Below are positions 1 through 6,748 of a stretch of 21,633 nucleotides of DNA, in pieces. Below the pieces are notes generated by a model. It had not been told where the DNA came from. It saw only the letters and a list, made by a program, of their open reading frames with translations, and made no database searches. Origin of the DNA: a bacterium (lineage in GTDB: Bacteria; Patescibacteriota; Minisyncoccia; UBA9983); assembly GCA_023244795.1 (NCBI GenBank), contig JAHFLR010000007.1, positions 4,901 through 26,533 on the forward strand, in the 5' to 3' direction. The translations under genes and the position numbers were made by a program. Each line of letters begins with the position of its first letter. Positions within the stretch are counted from its first letter, which is position 1.

Positions 1-282
1 AACATTATAGACGCAGAAAAATTTGATAAGATCTGGACACTAACAGGGTTAATTAATAAAGGCGGCATATTGATAACAAGGGTTTATATAAAAGAAGATA
101 ATTTTTTTCAGTTGCTTACCAAAGAGGGCTGGAGGATTTTAATAGACGATAAAAATGAGCCCCAAATAACCTACGAAAATCTTTCTCTGGCCCTAAAGGA
201 AAAAATAAAAGATAAAAGAAAAAATCTTGACTACATAGATTTGCGTTTCGGCAACAAGGTTTATTTTAAATATAAAAAATAA
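1..282 (+). CDS. ftsQ: FtsQ-like cell division protein, C-terminal part (5' end outside window)
   Basis: The frame is open from base 1 with no stop, so 93 residues of a longer protein are visible; a TTG at 70 is internal and not a credible start. The residues around EGWRILID, the NLSLALKEKI stretch and the ending YIDLRFGNKVYFKYKK match the usual C-terminal end of FtsQ/DivIB proteins, where a beta-rich domain closes with YIDLRF..kvY. FtsQ is a single-pass division-septum protein that links FtsB/FtsL to the divisome outside the membrane; that part is family knowledge. The signal anchor and POTRA domain would lie upstream of the window. The TAA overlaps the ATG of the next gene (TAATG), so the two are translationally coupled. 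The short visible fragment limits certainty; another POTRA-type protein is possible. Confidence 0.6.
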   Translation, partial: NIIDAEKFDKIWTLTGLINKGGILITRVYIKEDNFFQLLTKEGWRILIDDKNEPQITYENLSLALKEKIKDKRKNLDYIDLRFGNKVYFKYKK

Positions 283-503
283 TGCTAATCAGAGTCAAAA
301 CCTTCCCGGGGTCTCCGAGGGAAAAAGTTGTGCAAATTTTGGCGGATAAGTTTGAGATTTATGTAAAAGCCAAGCCTAAAGAGGGAGAGGCCAACGAAAG
401 AGCGTTGGCTCTTTTGGCGGGATGCCTAAAAACAGAAAGGAAAAATCTAAAAATAATTAAAGGCGCCAGAGAGCGTAACAAAATCGTTAAACTGTTGACT
501 TAA
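282..503 (+). CDS. DUF167 / YggU (UPF0235) family protein
   Basis: A 73-residue protein of normal length for this family. It shows the family pattern: an N-terminal strand, PGSPREKVV, then the hallmark VKAKPKEGEANERALALLA and a final strand with IIKGARERNKIVKL. The fold is a small alpha/beta domain. The biochemical role is not established; it is often found next to cell-division or YggT-type genes, which fits the FtsQ-like neighbour. The start codon overlaps the previous stop by one base, so it is read from the same message. Its stop codon directly follows the -35 box of the RNA gene downstream. Family assignment is confident; function is unknown. Confidence 0.88.
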   Translation: MLIRVKTFPGSPREKVVQILADKFEIYVKAKPKEGEANERALALLAGCLKTERKNLKIIKGARERNKIVKLLT

Positions 504-523
504 CCGCTCTGATGGTTTAGTTT
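495..523 (+). promoter_or_regulatory. Promoter of the structured RNA at about 530-842
   Basis: TTGACT (495-500), a 17-bp spacer and TAGTTT (518-523). The -35 box is the last six coding bases of the DUF167 gene and its stop codon follows at once. The predicted transcription start is near 530. The -10 matches the TAG-type boxes seen at other promoters in this window. Confidence 0.6.
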
Positions 524-529
524 ATATAA

Positions 530-842
530 CCAGAAAGGAAGAGGGAGTCTCCCCGCAAAATCCTCGTCAAACCGAGGCAAAGTAGCGACCATTTCTCTTA
601 TCCAGAGAAGGGGGACCCCAAATCTCAAAAGCTCCAAAGTTAAATAGTTAAATATGGTGGAAGCCATCGCAAGTGGCACCTTACAGTTGTACCGGTAATC
701 CGGCGCCAGCAATCCGCTCAACCCCCCCCAATGGGTGCGCGGTAGCTAAGCCGAAACCCGTACACAACTTCGAGGTGTGGGCCTTCTGCCCACTTCCGCC
801 GCCAGTTTGCTCCCCCCGTTCGCGGTGAGGGAGTTTTGTTTT
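530..842 (+). ncRNA. Unidentified structured RNA of about 315 nt
   Basis: A long stretch with no convincing protein. It begins just after a sigma70-type promoter and ends at a UUCG-loop intrinsic terminator, so it looks like its own transcription unit; the next gene has a separate promoter at 855. Several local hairpins are visible: CCTCG/CGAGG around 562-578, TTCTCT/AGAGAA around 593-609, CCGG-taat-CCGG around 694-705, and a strong GTGGGC/GCCCAC hairpin around 776-792. The size and setting suggest an abundant RNA such as RNase P RNA, SRP RNA or tmRNA. I could not find the invariant core of any of these: no GAGGAAAGUCC or AGAUGAAUGACU for RNase P, no GGAAGGAAGCAGC for SRP, no CCA-ended T-arm for tmRNA. 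A 73-codon frame on the opposite strand (500-721) looks like a chance shadow. Confidence 0.5.
810..842 (+). terminator. Intrinsic terminator of the structured RNA
   Basis: The 5' arm (810-818) and 3' arm (823-833) close on a TTCG tetraloop (819-822) with one or two bulges. It is followed by TTTTGTTTT. Confidence 0.75.
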
Positions 843-854
843 AATTGGAATTTA

Positions 855-883
855 TTGACATAACTAAGAATATTCAGTACTCT
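855..883 (+). promoter_or_regulatory. Promoter of the C39-like peptidase gene
   Basis: A perfect TTGACA (855-860), a 17-bp spacer and TACTCT (878-883). The start would be near 890, giving a leader of about 97 nt that is A-rich and C-rich and ends in a long purine SD. The leader contains a 16-base sequence (898-913) that recurs at 4273-4288 just after tRNA-Ala. Confidence 0.65.
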
Positions 884-986
884 AAAGATAGAACAAGGCC
901 AGCTCTTTTAAATCTAAATATCACTTTCCAAAACAAAAACAACCCAAACGGCCAAAGGCCAAACACAGAGAGGAAGGAAGAGGATC

Positions 987-2456
987 ATGAAGAAGCTCGT
1001 ACAAGCCGCGATTGCCGCAACATTTCTTTTTTGCGCCTCCTTTGCGGGAGCGCAGGAGTTTTCGTCGACAACCGGTCCAACCCCACCGAGGGAGTTGATC
1101 AGGGGTCCGGTTCTTTTGCCGAGAACCCCCAGCGTTTCAGTCGGGGCCCTGACCGACGTCGGACCGATTTTGATTCCGGGTGTGCCGGCATCTCATTGGC
1201 GAGACGGCTGCGGCCCAACGGCCGTAAGTATGCTCCTTCGTTACTACGATGGGATTGGTTTCTCTTCCCTCGTACCCGGGGACTCTTCTCAAGAGACTCC
1301 GGCCGTGCTGCAGTTTATCTCCAGCACGGGAAGCTACAACGATTACTGTCTTCCTATGGATGGTCCGGACACTGACCACATCCTTCTGGACAATTCTTCG
1401 TTGCTCCCGCCGAGTCAGCGGCACGCGGACAATTGCGTCGCCGACTTTCTCCTCACTTCCCGAAGCTACAACAGCCTTTACTACGGTTCCACTTATTTTT
1501 CCTGGATCCGTGACGGGATCAAGGCTTACATCCACACCGTTACTCCCCAGTATACCGTCACCGCGGTAAACCTGTGGGAGCTCGGCGAAGGTGGCCCACT
1601 TACATGGGAGGCCTACAGTGCCGAGATTGATGCCGGGCGTCCGGTGATTGTATTCGTCGACGTGCTGGGTTCAACCCCTGGCACTGCCGACGGAGTGCCC
1701 GACCACTTCGCCACGGCGATTGGTCGTGCCGTTGTTAACGGCGTACCGATGTACGCTGTTCTCAACACATGGGACGGCGATATCCACTGGTTTCCGTTCG
1801 TAACGATTCCGTTCTACGGAGTCAATCCCGGAAACCCATGGAGAATATTCGGAGCAACGTTTGTTACGATTTCTTCTCCCGAAGTGCCGCCACCGCCACC
1901 GCCACCACCGCCTCCGCCTCCACCACCCCCGCCACCCCCGCCTCCGCCGCCATCCTTGCCCCTGTTTAGCGATGATTTCTCCGCCGGCCTTACCAATTGG
2001 CAGGGCGGGGCTTTCTCGGTCGCAAACGGGGCCATGCAGTCCAACAAGAAGTACAACGCGATGGATCTCGTAACGGCTCCGGAGGTCTGGAGCTTCTCTA
2101 CGGGCACCATCGAATGCTGGGTTAAGCTGGGCTCGGCGGGGGCAAACGCTCCCAATGCGAGCGTGGTCTTCGCTCAGGCCGGCCGGTCGTACAAGTACGT
2201 TCGACTCGAGAAGGGCAAGGTGGTTATGGGGGTCAACGGCAAAGCCAAGGCCTCCAAACTCATGCCCATCAGGGCGGGCGTCTGGTATCGGCTGAAGATC
2301 CAAATTCTCCCGTCGGGGAGGATCGCGGTCTACGTCAACGACAAGCTCATCAAGTCGTACACTCCCACTGGCGGTAGCGTCGGTCGGGTAGGGGTCTGGG
2401 TAAACCGGGCGAAGTCGTTCTTCGACAACTTCGTCGTATGGGAGGTGATCAAGTAG
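987..2456 (+). CDS. Secreted C39-like cysteine peptidase with polyproline linker and LamG-like domain
   Basis: 489 residues. Residues 1-22 are a signal peptide (MKK, hydrophobic core, cleavage after SFAGA), so the protein is exported. A papain-like C39-type domain follows (about 60-295): the DGCGPTAVSMLL motif places the nucleophile at Cys75, DHFATAIG gives His240, and VLNTWDG gives Asn260/Asp263 as the third catalytic residue. Residues 301-322 are 22 uninterrupted prolines. The rest (about 325-489) is a beta-sandwich of LamG/concanavalin type with FSDDFSAGLTNWQ, WYRLKIQI and a closing FFDNFVVWEV. A likely role is cleavage of peptides or cell-wall crosslinks on a bound surface; the substrate is unknown. 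It has its own promoter, a strong SD (GAGGAAGGAAGAGG) and a 13-bp terminator, and is clearly richer in G+C and CGN/ATC codons than ddl or leuS. Confidence 0.8.
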   Translation: MKKLVQAAIAATFLFCASFAGAQEFSSTTGPTPPRELIRGPVLLPRTPSVSVGALTDVGPILIPGVPASHWRDGCGPTAVSMLLRYYDGIGFSSLVPGDSSQETPAVLQFISSTGSYNDYCLPMDGPDTDHILLDNSSLLPPSQRHADNCVADFLLTSRSYNSLYYGSTYFSWIRDGIKAYIHTVTPQYTVTAVNLWELGEGGPLTWEAYSAEIDAGRPVIVFVDVLGSTPGTADGVPDHFATAIGRAVVNGVPMYAVLNTWDGDIHWFPFVTIPFYGVNPGNPWRIFGATFVTISSPEVPPPPPPPPPPPPPPPPPPPPPPSLPLFSDDFSAGLTNWQGGAFSVANGAMQSNKKYNAMDLVTAPEVWSFSTGTIECWVKLGSAGANAPNASVVFAQAGRSYKYVRLEKGKVVMGVNGKAKASKLMPIRAGVWYRLKIQILPSGRIAVYVNDKLIKSYTPTGGSVGRVGVWVNRAKSFFDNFVVWEVIK

Positions 2457-2466
2457 ATGCAAAACA

Positions 2467-2499
2467 GGGGGGCGTTCGCTGCGGCGAACGCCCCCCTTT
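2467..2499 (+). terminator. Intrinsic terminator after the C39-like gene
   Basis: A perfect 13-bp stem (2467-2479 with 2484-2496) closes a TGCG loop, followed by a short TTTCTC tract. The stem is very stable although the T-tract is weak. Confidence 0.8.
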
Positions 2500-2520
2500 C
2501 TCATTGTGGGGCATTTAAGT

Positions 2521-2526
2521 TATAAT
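2521..2526 (+). promoter_or_regulatory. -10 box of a leaderless hydrolase transcript
   Basis: A perfect TATAAT ends 7 nt before the GTG at 2533, so transcription should begin on the start codon itself. No SD is present and no good -35 is seen. Confidence 0.6.
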
Positions 2527-2532
2527 TTAGAT

Positions 2533-3207
2533 GTGCAAAAAGTTAGATTTACAACGGAAGATGGTTGGGAGATAGCGGGTAATTATTATCCGGTGGAGAA
2601 AAAAGATGCGCCAGCCGTTGTGCTTTTACACATGATGCCGGAAACCAAAGAAAGCTGGAAAAGTTTTGCTCTAGAACTGGTTAAAAACGGCTTTCAGTGT
2701 TTGGCTGTAGATTTGCGCGGGCACGGAGAGTCGCAGGGCGGCCCCGCTGGCTCTAAAAGTTTTACAGACGCGCAGCATATAGCAACTATCAGCGACGTTT
2801 TTAGCTCAGTAGAGTTTTTTATAGATAAGGGCGTACCAGTAGAAAAGATTTCTTTGGTTGGCGCTTCTATCGGGGCGAATCTCTCACTCCTCTTTCAGTC
2901 GGAGAATCCCAAAATTAAAGCAAGCGTTTTACTTTCTCCGGGTTTAAATTATAGAGGAGTAGAAACAGAACACGCAGCTAAAAAAATAAGAGGGGACCAG
3001 TTTGTGTTTATGGTGGCCGGTGGCAGTAACGACGAATATTCCACGGAAACGGTTAAAAAACTTTCGGAAATAATAGAGAGCGACGGCAAGATAGTAAAAA
3101 TTTTTCAGGAAGGCGGGCATGGTACAGAAATATTAGGCGATGAGCCCGGCCTCTCCGGCGAGATTATAAGTTGGCTTAATAATATTTATTTTAAAAACCA
3201 TGTCTAA
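2533..3207 (+). CDS. Alpha/beta hydrolase (serine hydrolase superfamily)
   Basis: 224 residues when started at GTG 2533. An upstream GTG at 2506 is in frame, but the codons between contain the TATAAT promoter box, so 2533 is preferred. The fold is shown by VVLLHMMPETKESW (oxyanion region), LAVDLRGHGES, the nucleophile elbow GASIGAN with Ser112, a likely acid around Asp167 (GGSNDEYS) and His196 in EGGHGTEIL. Such enzymes cleave esters or amides; the substrate cannot be read from sequence. There is no signal peptide, so it is probably cytoplasmic. The stop overlaps the ddl start by eight bases, so it shares a message with ddl; this does not by itself imply a cell-wall role. Confidence 0.85.
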   Translation: MQKVRFTTEDGWEIAGNYYPVEKKDAPAVVLLHMMPETKESWKSFALELVKNGFQCLAVDLRGHGESQGGPAGSKSFTDAQHIATISDVFSSVEFFIDKGVPVEKISLVGASIGANLSLLFQSENPKIKASVLLSPGLNYRGVETEHAAKKIRGDQFVFMVAGGSNDEYSTETVKKLSEIIESDGKIVKIFQEGGHGTEILGDEPGLSGEIISWLNNIYFKNHV

Positions 3208-4165
3208 AAAGAAAGTAGGAATCATAAGAGGCGGGCCTTCTCATGAGCATGAGGTCTCTCTTAACACCGCCGAAAATGTGTTGAAAAATTTACCAGACCA
3301 TTACGAGCCTTACGATATTTTTATAGCCAAAAACGGAGATTGGTATTTAAATAATCAATTTGCTTATCCGGAAAAAGTGGCCAGGAGCGTAGATGTGGTT
3401 TTTAACGCTGTCCACGGCCAATATGGCGAAGATGGATCATTGCAGCAAGTTTTAGATACCTTTGGCGTGCCCTACACTGGCTCTGGCCAGACCGCCTCTC
3501 TGGTGGGGATGAACAAGTTTATATCCAAAAAAGCTTTTGAGAGCGCCGGGTTATTTACGCCAAGGGCGATAACAGTAGACTCAAGCGAGGACCCCGCCGA
3601 GGCCGCCTTAAGAGTTTACAAAAAAATGGGGCCACAATTAGTTGTAAAGCCCAACAGCTCCGGCTCATCGGTTGGTGTTTCCGTTGTAGATAATTTGCAC
3701 GACCTGGCTCGGGCGATAAGCGATGCCTCCAGGTATGACTCTAAAATTTTGATAGAGGAGTATATCAAAGGGAAAGAGGCAACGGTGGGGGTGATAGATA
3801 ATTTTAGAAACAAAAGATACTACGCTTTGCCGGTGATAGAAATTATCCCTCCGTCTAGCTCAAGTTTTTTTGATATTGAGGCCAAGTATAGCGGAGAGGC
3901 GAAAGAAATGGTGCCGGCAAATTTTCCGATACCTCTAAAAAGGCAACTGGAAGAGTTGGCCATAAAATCTCACAACGCCATCGGCGCTCGCCATTACTCG
4001 CGCACCGACTTTATTATTACTCCCAAGGGTAAAATCTATGTGCTAGAGACAAACACTCTGCCCGGGTTTACGAAAGACTCCCTAATGCCTAAGGCGTTAG
4101 ATGCGGTGGGGGTCTCTTACTCCGAGTTTTTGGATCATCTCATTAAACTCGCGTTGAAAAGATAG
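3200..4165 (+). CDS. ddl: D-alanine--D-alanine ligase
   Basis: 321 residues, normal for Ddl. It joins two D-alanines using ATP to make the dipeptide that ends the peptidoglycan stem, in the cytoplasm. Motifs in order: GGPSHEHEVS near the N-terminus, FNAVHGQYGEDGSLQ, VGMNKFISKKAF, the ATP-grasp stretch VVKPNSSGSSVG, EEYIKGKEATVGV, YSGEAKEMVPA, and the metal and substrate segment RTDFIITPKGKIYVLETNTLPGFT. All key stretches are present, so it should be active; the usual MDK before the central domain reads MNK here. ATG 3200 sits inside the end of the hydrolase gene with no SD, so translation is probably coupled. No terminator is visible before the tRNA, which has its own promoter-like box. Confidence 0.95.
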   Translation: MSKKKVGIIRGGPSHEHEVSLNTAENVLKNLPDHYEPYDIFIAKNGDWYLNNQFAYPEKVARSVDVVFNAVHGQYGEDGSLQQVLDTFGVPYTGSGQTASLVGMNKFISKKAFESAGLFTPRAITVDSSEDPAEAALRVYKKMGPQLVVKPNSSGSSVGVSVVDNLHDLARAISDASRYDSKILIEEYIKGKEATVGVIDNFRNKRYYALPVIEIIPPSSSSFFDIEAKYSGEAKEMVPANFPIPLKRQLEELAIKSHNAIGARHYSRTDFIITPKGKIYVLETNTLPGFTKDSLMPKALDAVGVSYSEFLDHLIKLALKR

Positions 4166-4172
4166 TTTTCTG

Positions 4173-4181
4173 TGCTAATAT
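4173..4181 (+). promoter_or_regulatory. Extended -10 promoter of tRNA-Ala
   Basis: TGC followed by TAATAT (4176-4181), an extended -10 box. The start would be near 4188, ten bases before the tRNA. Nearly the same string (TGTGCTA) occurs before the gene at 11991. Confidence 0.45.
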
Positions 4182-4197
4182 CTTTTTAGCTTTTATT

Positions 4198-4270
4198 GGG
4201 CCCTTAGCTTAGCTGGTAGAGCGCCTCGTTTGCAACGAGGAGGTCAGCGGTTCGAATCCGCTAGGGTCCA
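4198..4270 (+). tRNA. tRNA-Ala (anticodon UGC)
   Basis: All arms fold. The acceptor is GGGCCCT/AGGGTCC, the D-arm GCTT...GAGC, the anticodon arm CCTCG-TTTGCAA-CGAGG with anticodon TGC, and the T-arm AGCGG-TTCGAAT-CCGCT. The discriminator is A at 4270. The acceptor carries the G3:U70 wobble pair that marks alanine tRNAs. The bases after the discriminator are CAG, so the CCA end is not encoded and must be added by CCA-adding enzyme. Confidence 0.97.
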
Positions 4271-4342
4271 CAGCCAGCTCTTTTAAATAGTTAAAATCGC
4301 AATAGTAACACTAGGCAACACTAAGGCGCAAGGAGGGAGAAC

Positions 4343-4651
4343 ATGCCCAAAGACAAGCTCGCTCTGCATAAGGAGTGGCGAGAGTCTCTTGTTGGCACTA
4401 TCAACGACATCGCCGCTATTCGCCGCCGGCTTGGCCAACTTGAGTGCAGCCTTATCCACTCTATTGATGAGTATCACACCTCGCGTGCCACTTTTGTGCG
4501 AGAGGAGCTTACTCTCCGAGGCACTCTCCGCGAGCCGCTGACGGAGGAGATTATTGAGCAGATCGCCAAGGAGTGCGGTTTGCCGGAGTTTATCCATCTT
4601 CGGTGGAATCCCGGCCAGCCAATGAACGTTGCGGACCAGGACCCGAAGTAA
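4343..4651 (+). CDS. Small hypothetical protein, helical
   Basis: 102 residues, not recognised. The first half looks helical and charged (HKEWRESLVGTINDIAAIRRRLGQLECSLIHSIDEY), possibly a short coiled coil; the C-terminal part has LTEEIIEQIAKECGLPEFIHLRW and a polar tail. There is no signal peptide or membrane segment. The start is set by a strong AAGGAGGGAG SD five bases upstream. It follows tRNA-Ala by 72 bases and may be read from the tRNA promoter or from a weak box inside the gap. A strong hairpin terminator follows. Codons favour CGN, CTC and GAG more than in neighbouring ddl. Confidence 0.72.
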   Translation: MPKDKLALHKEWRESLVGTINDIAAIRRRLGQLECSLIHSIDEYHTSRATFVREELTLRGTLREPLTEEIIEQIAKECGLPEFIHLRWNPGQPMNVADQDPK

Positions 4652-4683
4652 TTTAGATAGAGAAGTTTGCGATTTTTTGTGTC

Positions 4684-4714
4684 GGCGCCTAGCCATAGGC
4701 GCCTTTTGTTTTTT
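4684..4714 (+). terminator. Intrinsic terminator
   Basis: A perfect 8-bp stem GGCGCCTA/TAGGCGCC (4684-4691, 4696-4703) with a GCCA loop, then TTTTGTTTTTT. The T-tract runs straight into the next promoter-like motif. Confidence 0.88.
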
Positions 4715-4724
4715 GTGGTAGTCT
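4714..4724 (+). promoter_or_regulatory. Extended -10 motif TGTGGTAGT
   Basis: TGG-TAGTCT at 4716-4724. The same nine bases TGTGGTAGT occur at 7619-7627 and 8088-8096 before two other SD-led genes. No good -35 is visible here because the region is the upstream terminator. Confidence 0.4.
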
Positions 4725-4766
4725 TCAACCAGACAGGACTATCAAACATAAGGGGGCAGGGAGGAT

Positions 4767-5183
4767 ATGGAAAAGATGATAACTCCGTCAATTGCCGTGC
4801 GCGTTATTATTGTGAACCAGAAAGAGATGCACACCTCCGGCGAAAAGAGTTTTTTACCACTCAATGAGATTTGGTGCAGATGCCTGCCCGAGATTATTGA
4901 GGAGGAGGCGCACAAGCTCTCCAGAGAGCTCTACGCGCCGATTGTTCCGACGGTAGTTATTGCACCGAGGTTCCAGGTTGCGGGAGAGTTGCTCAAAACA
5001 ACCTTCCATGAGTTCCATAAGAACTACATCATCTTTATTACTCTAGGGATGTACACCGTTGCCAAGCGATTTAAGGAGAGTTTTGCCGGTCTGGGCGTTG
5101 TGGTTTTTACCGAAGACGCCGGTCTTGGCAAAAACATAGACGAGCATAGCATTACTCTTATCTCGAGAGCCCCCAAGCATTAG
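4767..5183 (+). CDS. Small hypothetical protein
   Basis: 138 residues, not recognised. It looks like a compact alpha/beta domain: strands IAVRVIIVNQ, TVVIAPRF, YIIFITLGMYTVAKRF and LGVVVFTED alternate with helices (EIIEEEAHKLSREL, AGELLKTTFHEF). There is no signal peptide or clear membrane span. The start is uncertain: GGGAGG (4759-4764) is only two bases from ATG 4767 but eleven from the in-frame ATG at 4776, while AGGGGG at 4751 suits 4767. It has its own TGTGGTAGT promoter motif and its own terminator, so it is a single-gene unit. Confidence 0.72.
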   Translation: MEKMITPSIAVRVIIVNQKEMHTSGEKSFLPLNEIWCRCLPEIIEEEAHKLSRELYAPIVPTVVIAPRFQVAGELLKTTFHEFHKNYIIFITLGMYTVAKRFKESFAGLGVVVFTEDAGLGKNIDEHSITLISRAPKH

Positions 5184-5207
5184 CAAGCCAAGCGCTTGTT
5201 TTGTTTC

Positions 5208-5247
5208 GCCGCCGTAAGGAGCCACTCCTTGCCGGCGGCTTTTGTTT
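5208..5247 (+). terminator. Intrinsic terminator with long stem
   Basis: A 14-bp stem with one small bulge: GCCGCCG-TAAGGAG (5208-5221) pairs with CTCCTT-GCCGGCGGC (5225-5239). It is followed by TTTTGTTT. A small perfect palindrome CAAGCGCTTG lies just upstream. Confidence 0.85.
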
Positions 5248-5296
5248 CTATCGTTTCTCAGTGCCTGCCTAGTGTTGTGTTAGGAGCGCTAGAATG

Positions 5297-5302
5297 TATA
5301 AT
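5297..5302 (+). promoter_or_regulatory. -10 box of the HAD phosphatase operon
   Basis: TATAAT ends ten bases before ATG 5312. It lies inside an apparent upstream in-frame start (ATG 5294), showing that the upstream ATG is promoter sequence. The leader would be about 3 nt with no SD. Confidence 0.6.
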
Positions 5303-5311
5303 TTATTACGT

Positions 5312-6010
5312 ATGGCAACAGAGAAAAAAAGGAAAGTGGCAATCTTTGATATAGACGGAACTATTTTTAGATCCAGCTTGCTTATTGAGGTTGCCGAGGC
5401 TCTTGTGGACGCCGGTGTTTTAGAGGCCTCGGTGCGGAAATCGTACGAAGCGGCATATAAAAAATGGCGCAACAGAGAGGGGAGTTACGAAGATTATATA
5501 ATGGGCGTAGTGCGGGCTTTTGTTGCTAACCTAAAAAATGTTGATTATAAAACTTTTGTTAAAATCTCCAAACAGGTTGTAACGCGGCAACAAAATCATG
5601 TATATAAATATACTCGCGATTTGGTGGCAGAATTAAAAAAGAAAAATTATTACCTGTTGGCCATCTCCAACTCTCCCAAGGTAATCGTGGAGGAGTTTGG
5701 CAAGAAAATGGGTTTTGATAAAGTTTACGGCCGCATGTATGAGGTAAGCCCCGAGGGCAATTTTACCGGCCAAATAATGCACTTAGATGTTATTAGCGAC
5801 AAAGCAAAAACTATTAGGAGGGCGGCAGAGAAAGAGGGCTTTACTCTTAATGGCTCTATTGGGGTGGGCGACACGGAGGGCGATATCCCAATGTTTAAGA
5901 TAGTAAGCAAGCCAATTTGTTTTAACCCGAACGAGATTTTATACAAAGAGGCCAAAAAACGCGGGTGGCAAATTGTGGTGGAGAGAAAAGATGTAATTTA
6001 TAAAATTTAA
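5312..6010 (+). CDS. HAD-IB family phosphatase (SerB-like)
   Basis: 232 residues. HAD motifs are all present: motif I FDIDGTIF with two aspartates near residues 13-15, motif II AISNSP, a motif III lysine in the DKAKTIRRA stretch, and motif IV GVGDTEGDIPMF. The cap is helical, as in subfamily IB, which includes phosphoserine phosphatases and related phosphatases. It should hydrolyse a small phosphate monoester in the cytoplasm; serine synthesis is only one possibility. ATG 5312 is preferred to the in-frame ATG 5294 because the latter overlaps the TATAAT promoter box. The stop is immediately followed by the ATG of the next gene, with no spacing, so the two form an operon. Confidence 0.85.
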   Translation: MATEKKRKVAIFDIDGTIFRSSLLIEVAEALVDAGVLEASVRKSYEAAYKKWRNREGSYEDYIMGVVRAFVANLKNVDYKTFVKISKQVVTRQQNHVYKYTRDLVAELKKKNYYLLAISNSPKVIVEEFGKKMGFDKVYGRMYEVSPEGNFTGQIMHLDVISDKAKTIRRAAEKEGFTLNGSIGVGDTEGDIPMFKIVSKPICFNPNEILYKEAKKRGWQIVVERKDVIYKI

Positions 6011-6748
6011 ATGGATGATACCGCTAGTAAAAAAATAAAGAAAAAATTACTGGGCCAAGCGGGGAGCTACAAAATTTATTTGGTAGATGACGCGTTGGTG
6101 AGGGGCAGTTGCAAAGAGGGTTGGGAGTTTAGCGACTACGGGGTAAATTTGCATCACCGCGGTTTGCCGACCATAGACTTCTCTTTTATACCTGAAAACG
6201 AAATATGGTTAGCCAAATCTGTTGCTCATTACGAGCGGCATTTTATTTTAGACAGCGTTGTTTTGTACATAAAATATATAGAGGCAGGTCTCTCTGCCGG
6301 CGGGGCTTACGACAAGGTTATACTGGCGGAAAAGAAAAAACGCAAAAAAGAACTGCTCAAAAAACTAAACATGGCGAGGGTAAAAGAGGCGGTTCCGCAC
6401 ATATATGCCGGCAAGTATGCGGAGGTAAAGGAGGGCGCCGGTGTGTTAAAAATTTTTCTGATACGAGGGGAGGTGGCGCGAGCTTTATATAAAACAGATT
6501 TTGTAGAGGCCGGGCACGGTTATGTTTACAAATGGATACCCAAAAACGAAATCTGGGTAGATATGTTGCTAAAGCCAAAAGAAATGCCCGTGGTAATTTT
6601 GCACGAGCTTGTGGAGCGATTGCTAATGAGAGATAAAAAATTTTCCTATGCCAAAGCGCACCCCATTGCCTCAAGAGTAGAGGCGCAGCATCGAGGAAAT
6701 TTTAGCAAAAAAGATGTGCTTAATCTCGCAGGCTCTTTAGCGTTTTAA
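6011..6748 (+). CDS. Hypothetical protein with duplicated domain and HELVER motif
   Basis: 245 residues, not assigned to a named family. It is made of two related halves. Each has a strand pattern (YKIYLVDDALVRG in one, LKIFLIRGEVARA in the other), then a P.NEIW(L/V) motif (PENEIW and PKNEIW), then a helix with H..ER. In the second half this is ILHELVERLLM followed by SYAKAHPIASRVEAQHR; the first half has only VAHYERHF and a charged AEKKKRKK, so it has lost the HExxE pattern. The H-E-x-x-E plus a later AH and E resemble a metal-binding or peptidase-like helix pair, but no catalytic activity is shown. It begins on the base after the HAD gene stop and overlaps the convergent nfo gene by 29 bp. 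Confidence 0.78.
   Translation: MDDTASKKIKKKLLGQAGSYKIYLVDDALVRGSCKEGWEFSDYGVNLHHRGLPTIDFSFIPENEIWLAKSVAHYERHFILDSVVLYIKYIEAGLSAGGAYDKVILAEKKKRKKELLKKLNMARVKEAVPHIYAGKYAEVKEGAGVLKIFLIRGEVARALYKTDFVEAGHGYVYKWIPKNEIWVDMLLKPKEMPVVILHELVERLLMRDKKFSYAKAHPIASRVEAQHRGNFSKKDVLNLAGSLAF

Noticed and set aside
500..721. 73-codon frame on the minus strand opposite the structured RNA
   Set aside because: It has no SD or promoter on that strand, its composition follows RNA hairpins, and the plus strand has a promoter and terminator defining a transcript.
690..770. Possible SRP RNA Alu domain (CAATCCGCTC, GCCGAA, TTCGAGGT strings)
   Set aside because: The strings are short, partly repeated, and there is no S-domain GGAAG tetraloop/asymmetric-loop motif in the expected position; not enough to name the RNA.
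530..842. RNase P RNA or tmRNA
   Set aside because: The universally conserved P4 strands, the ACAGAA core and a CCA-tailed TTCGA T-arm were all looked for and not found.
1671..2504. 277-codon minus-strand frame opposite the C39-like gene
   Set aside because: Shadow of G+C-rich coding sequence; it reads through the terminator and is arginine-rich with no motif, while the plus strand has a signal peptide and catalytic residues.
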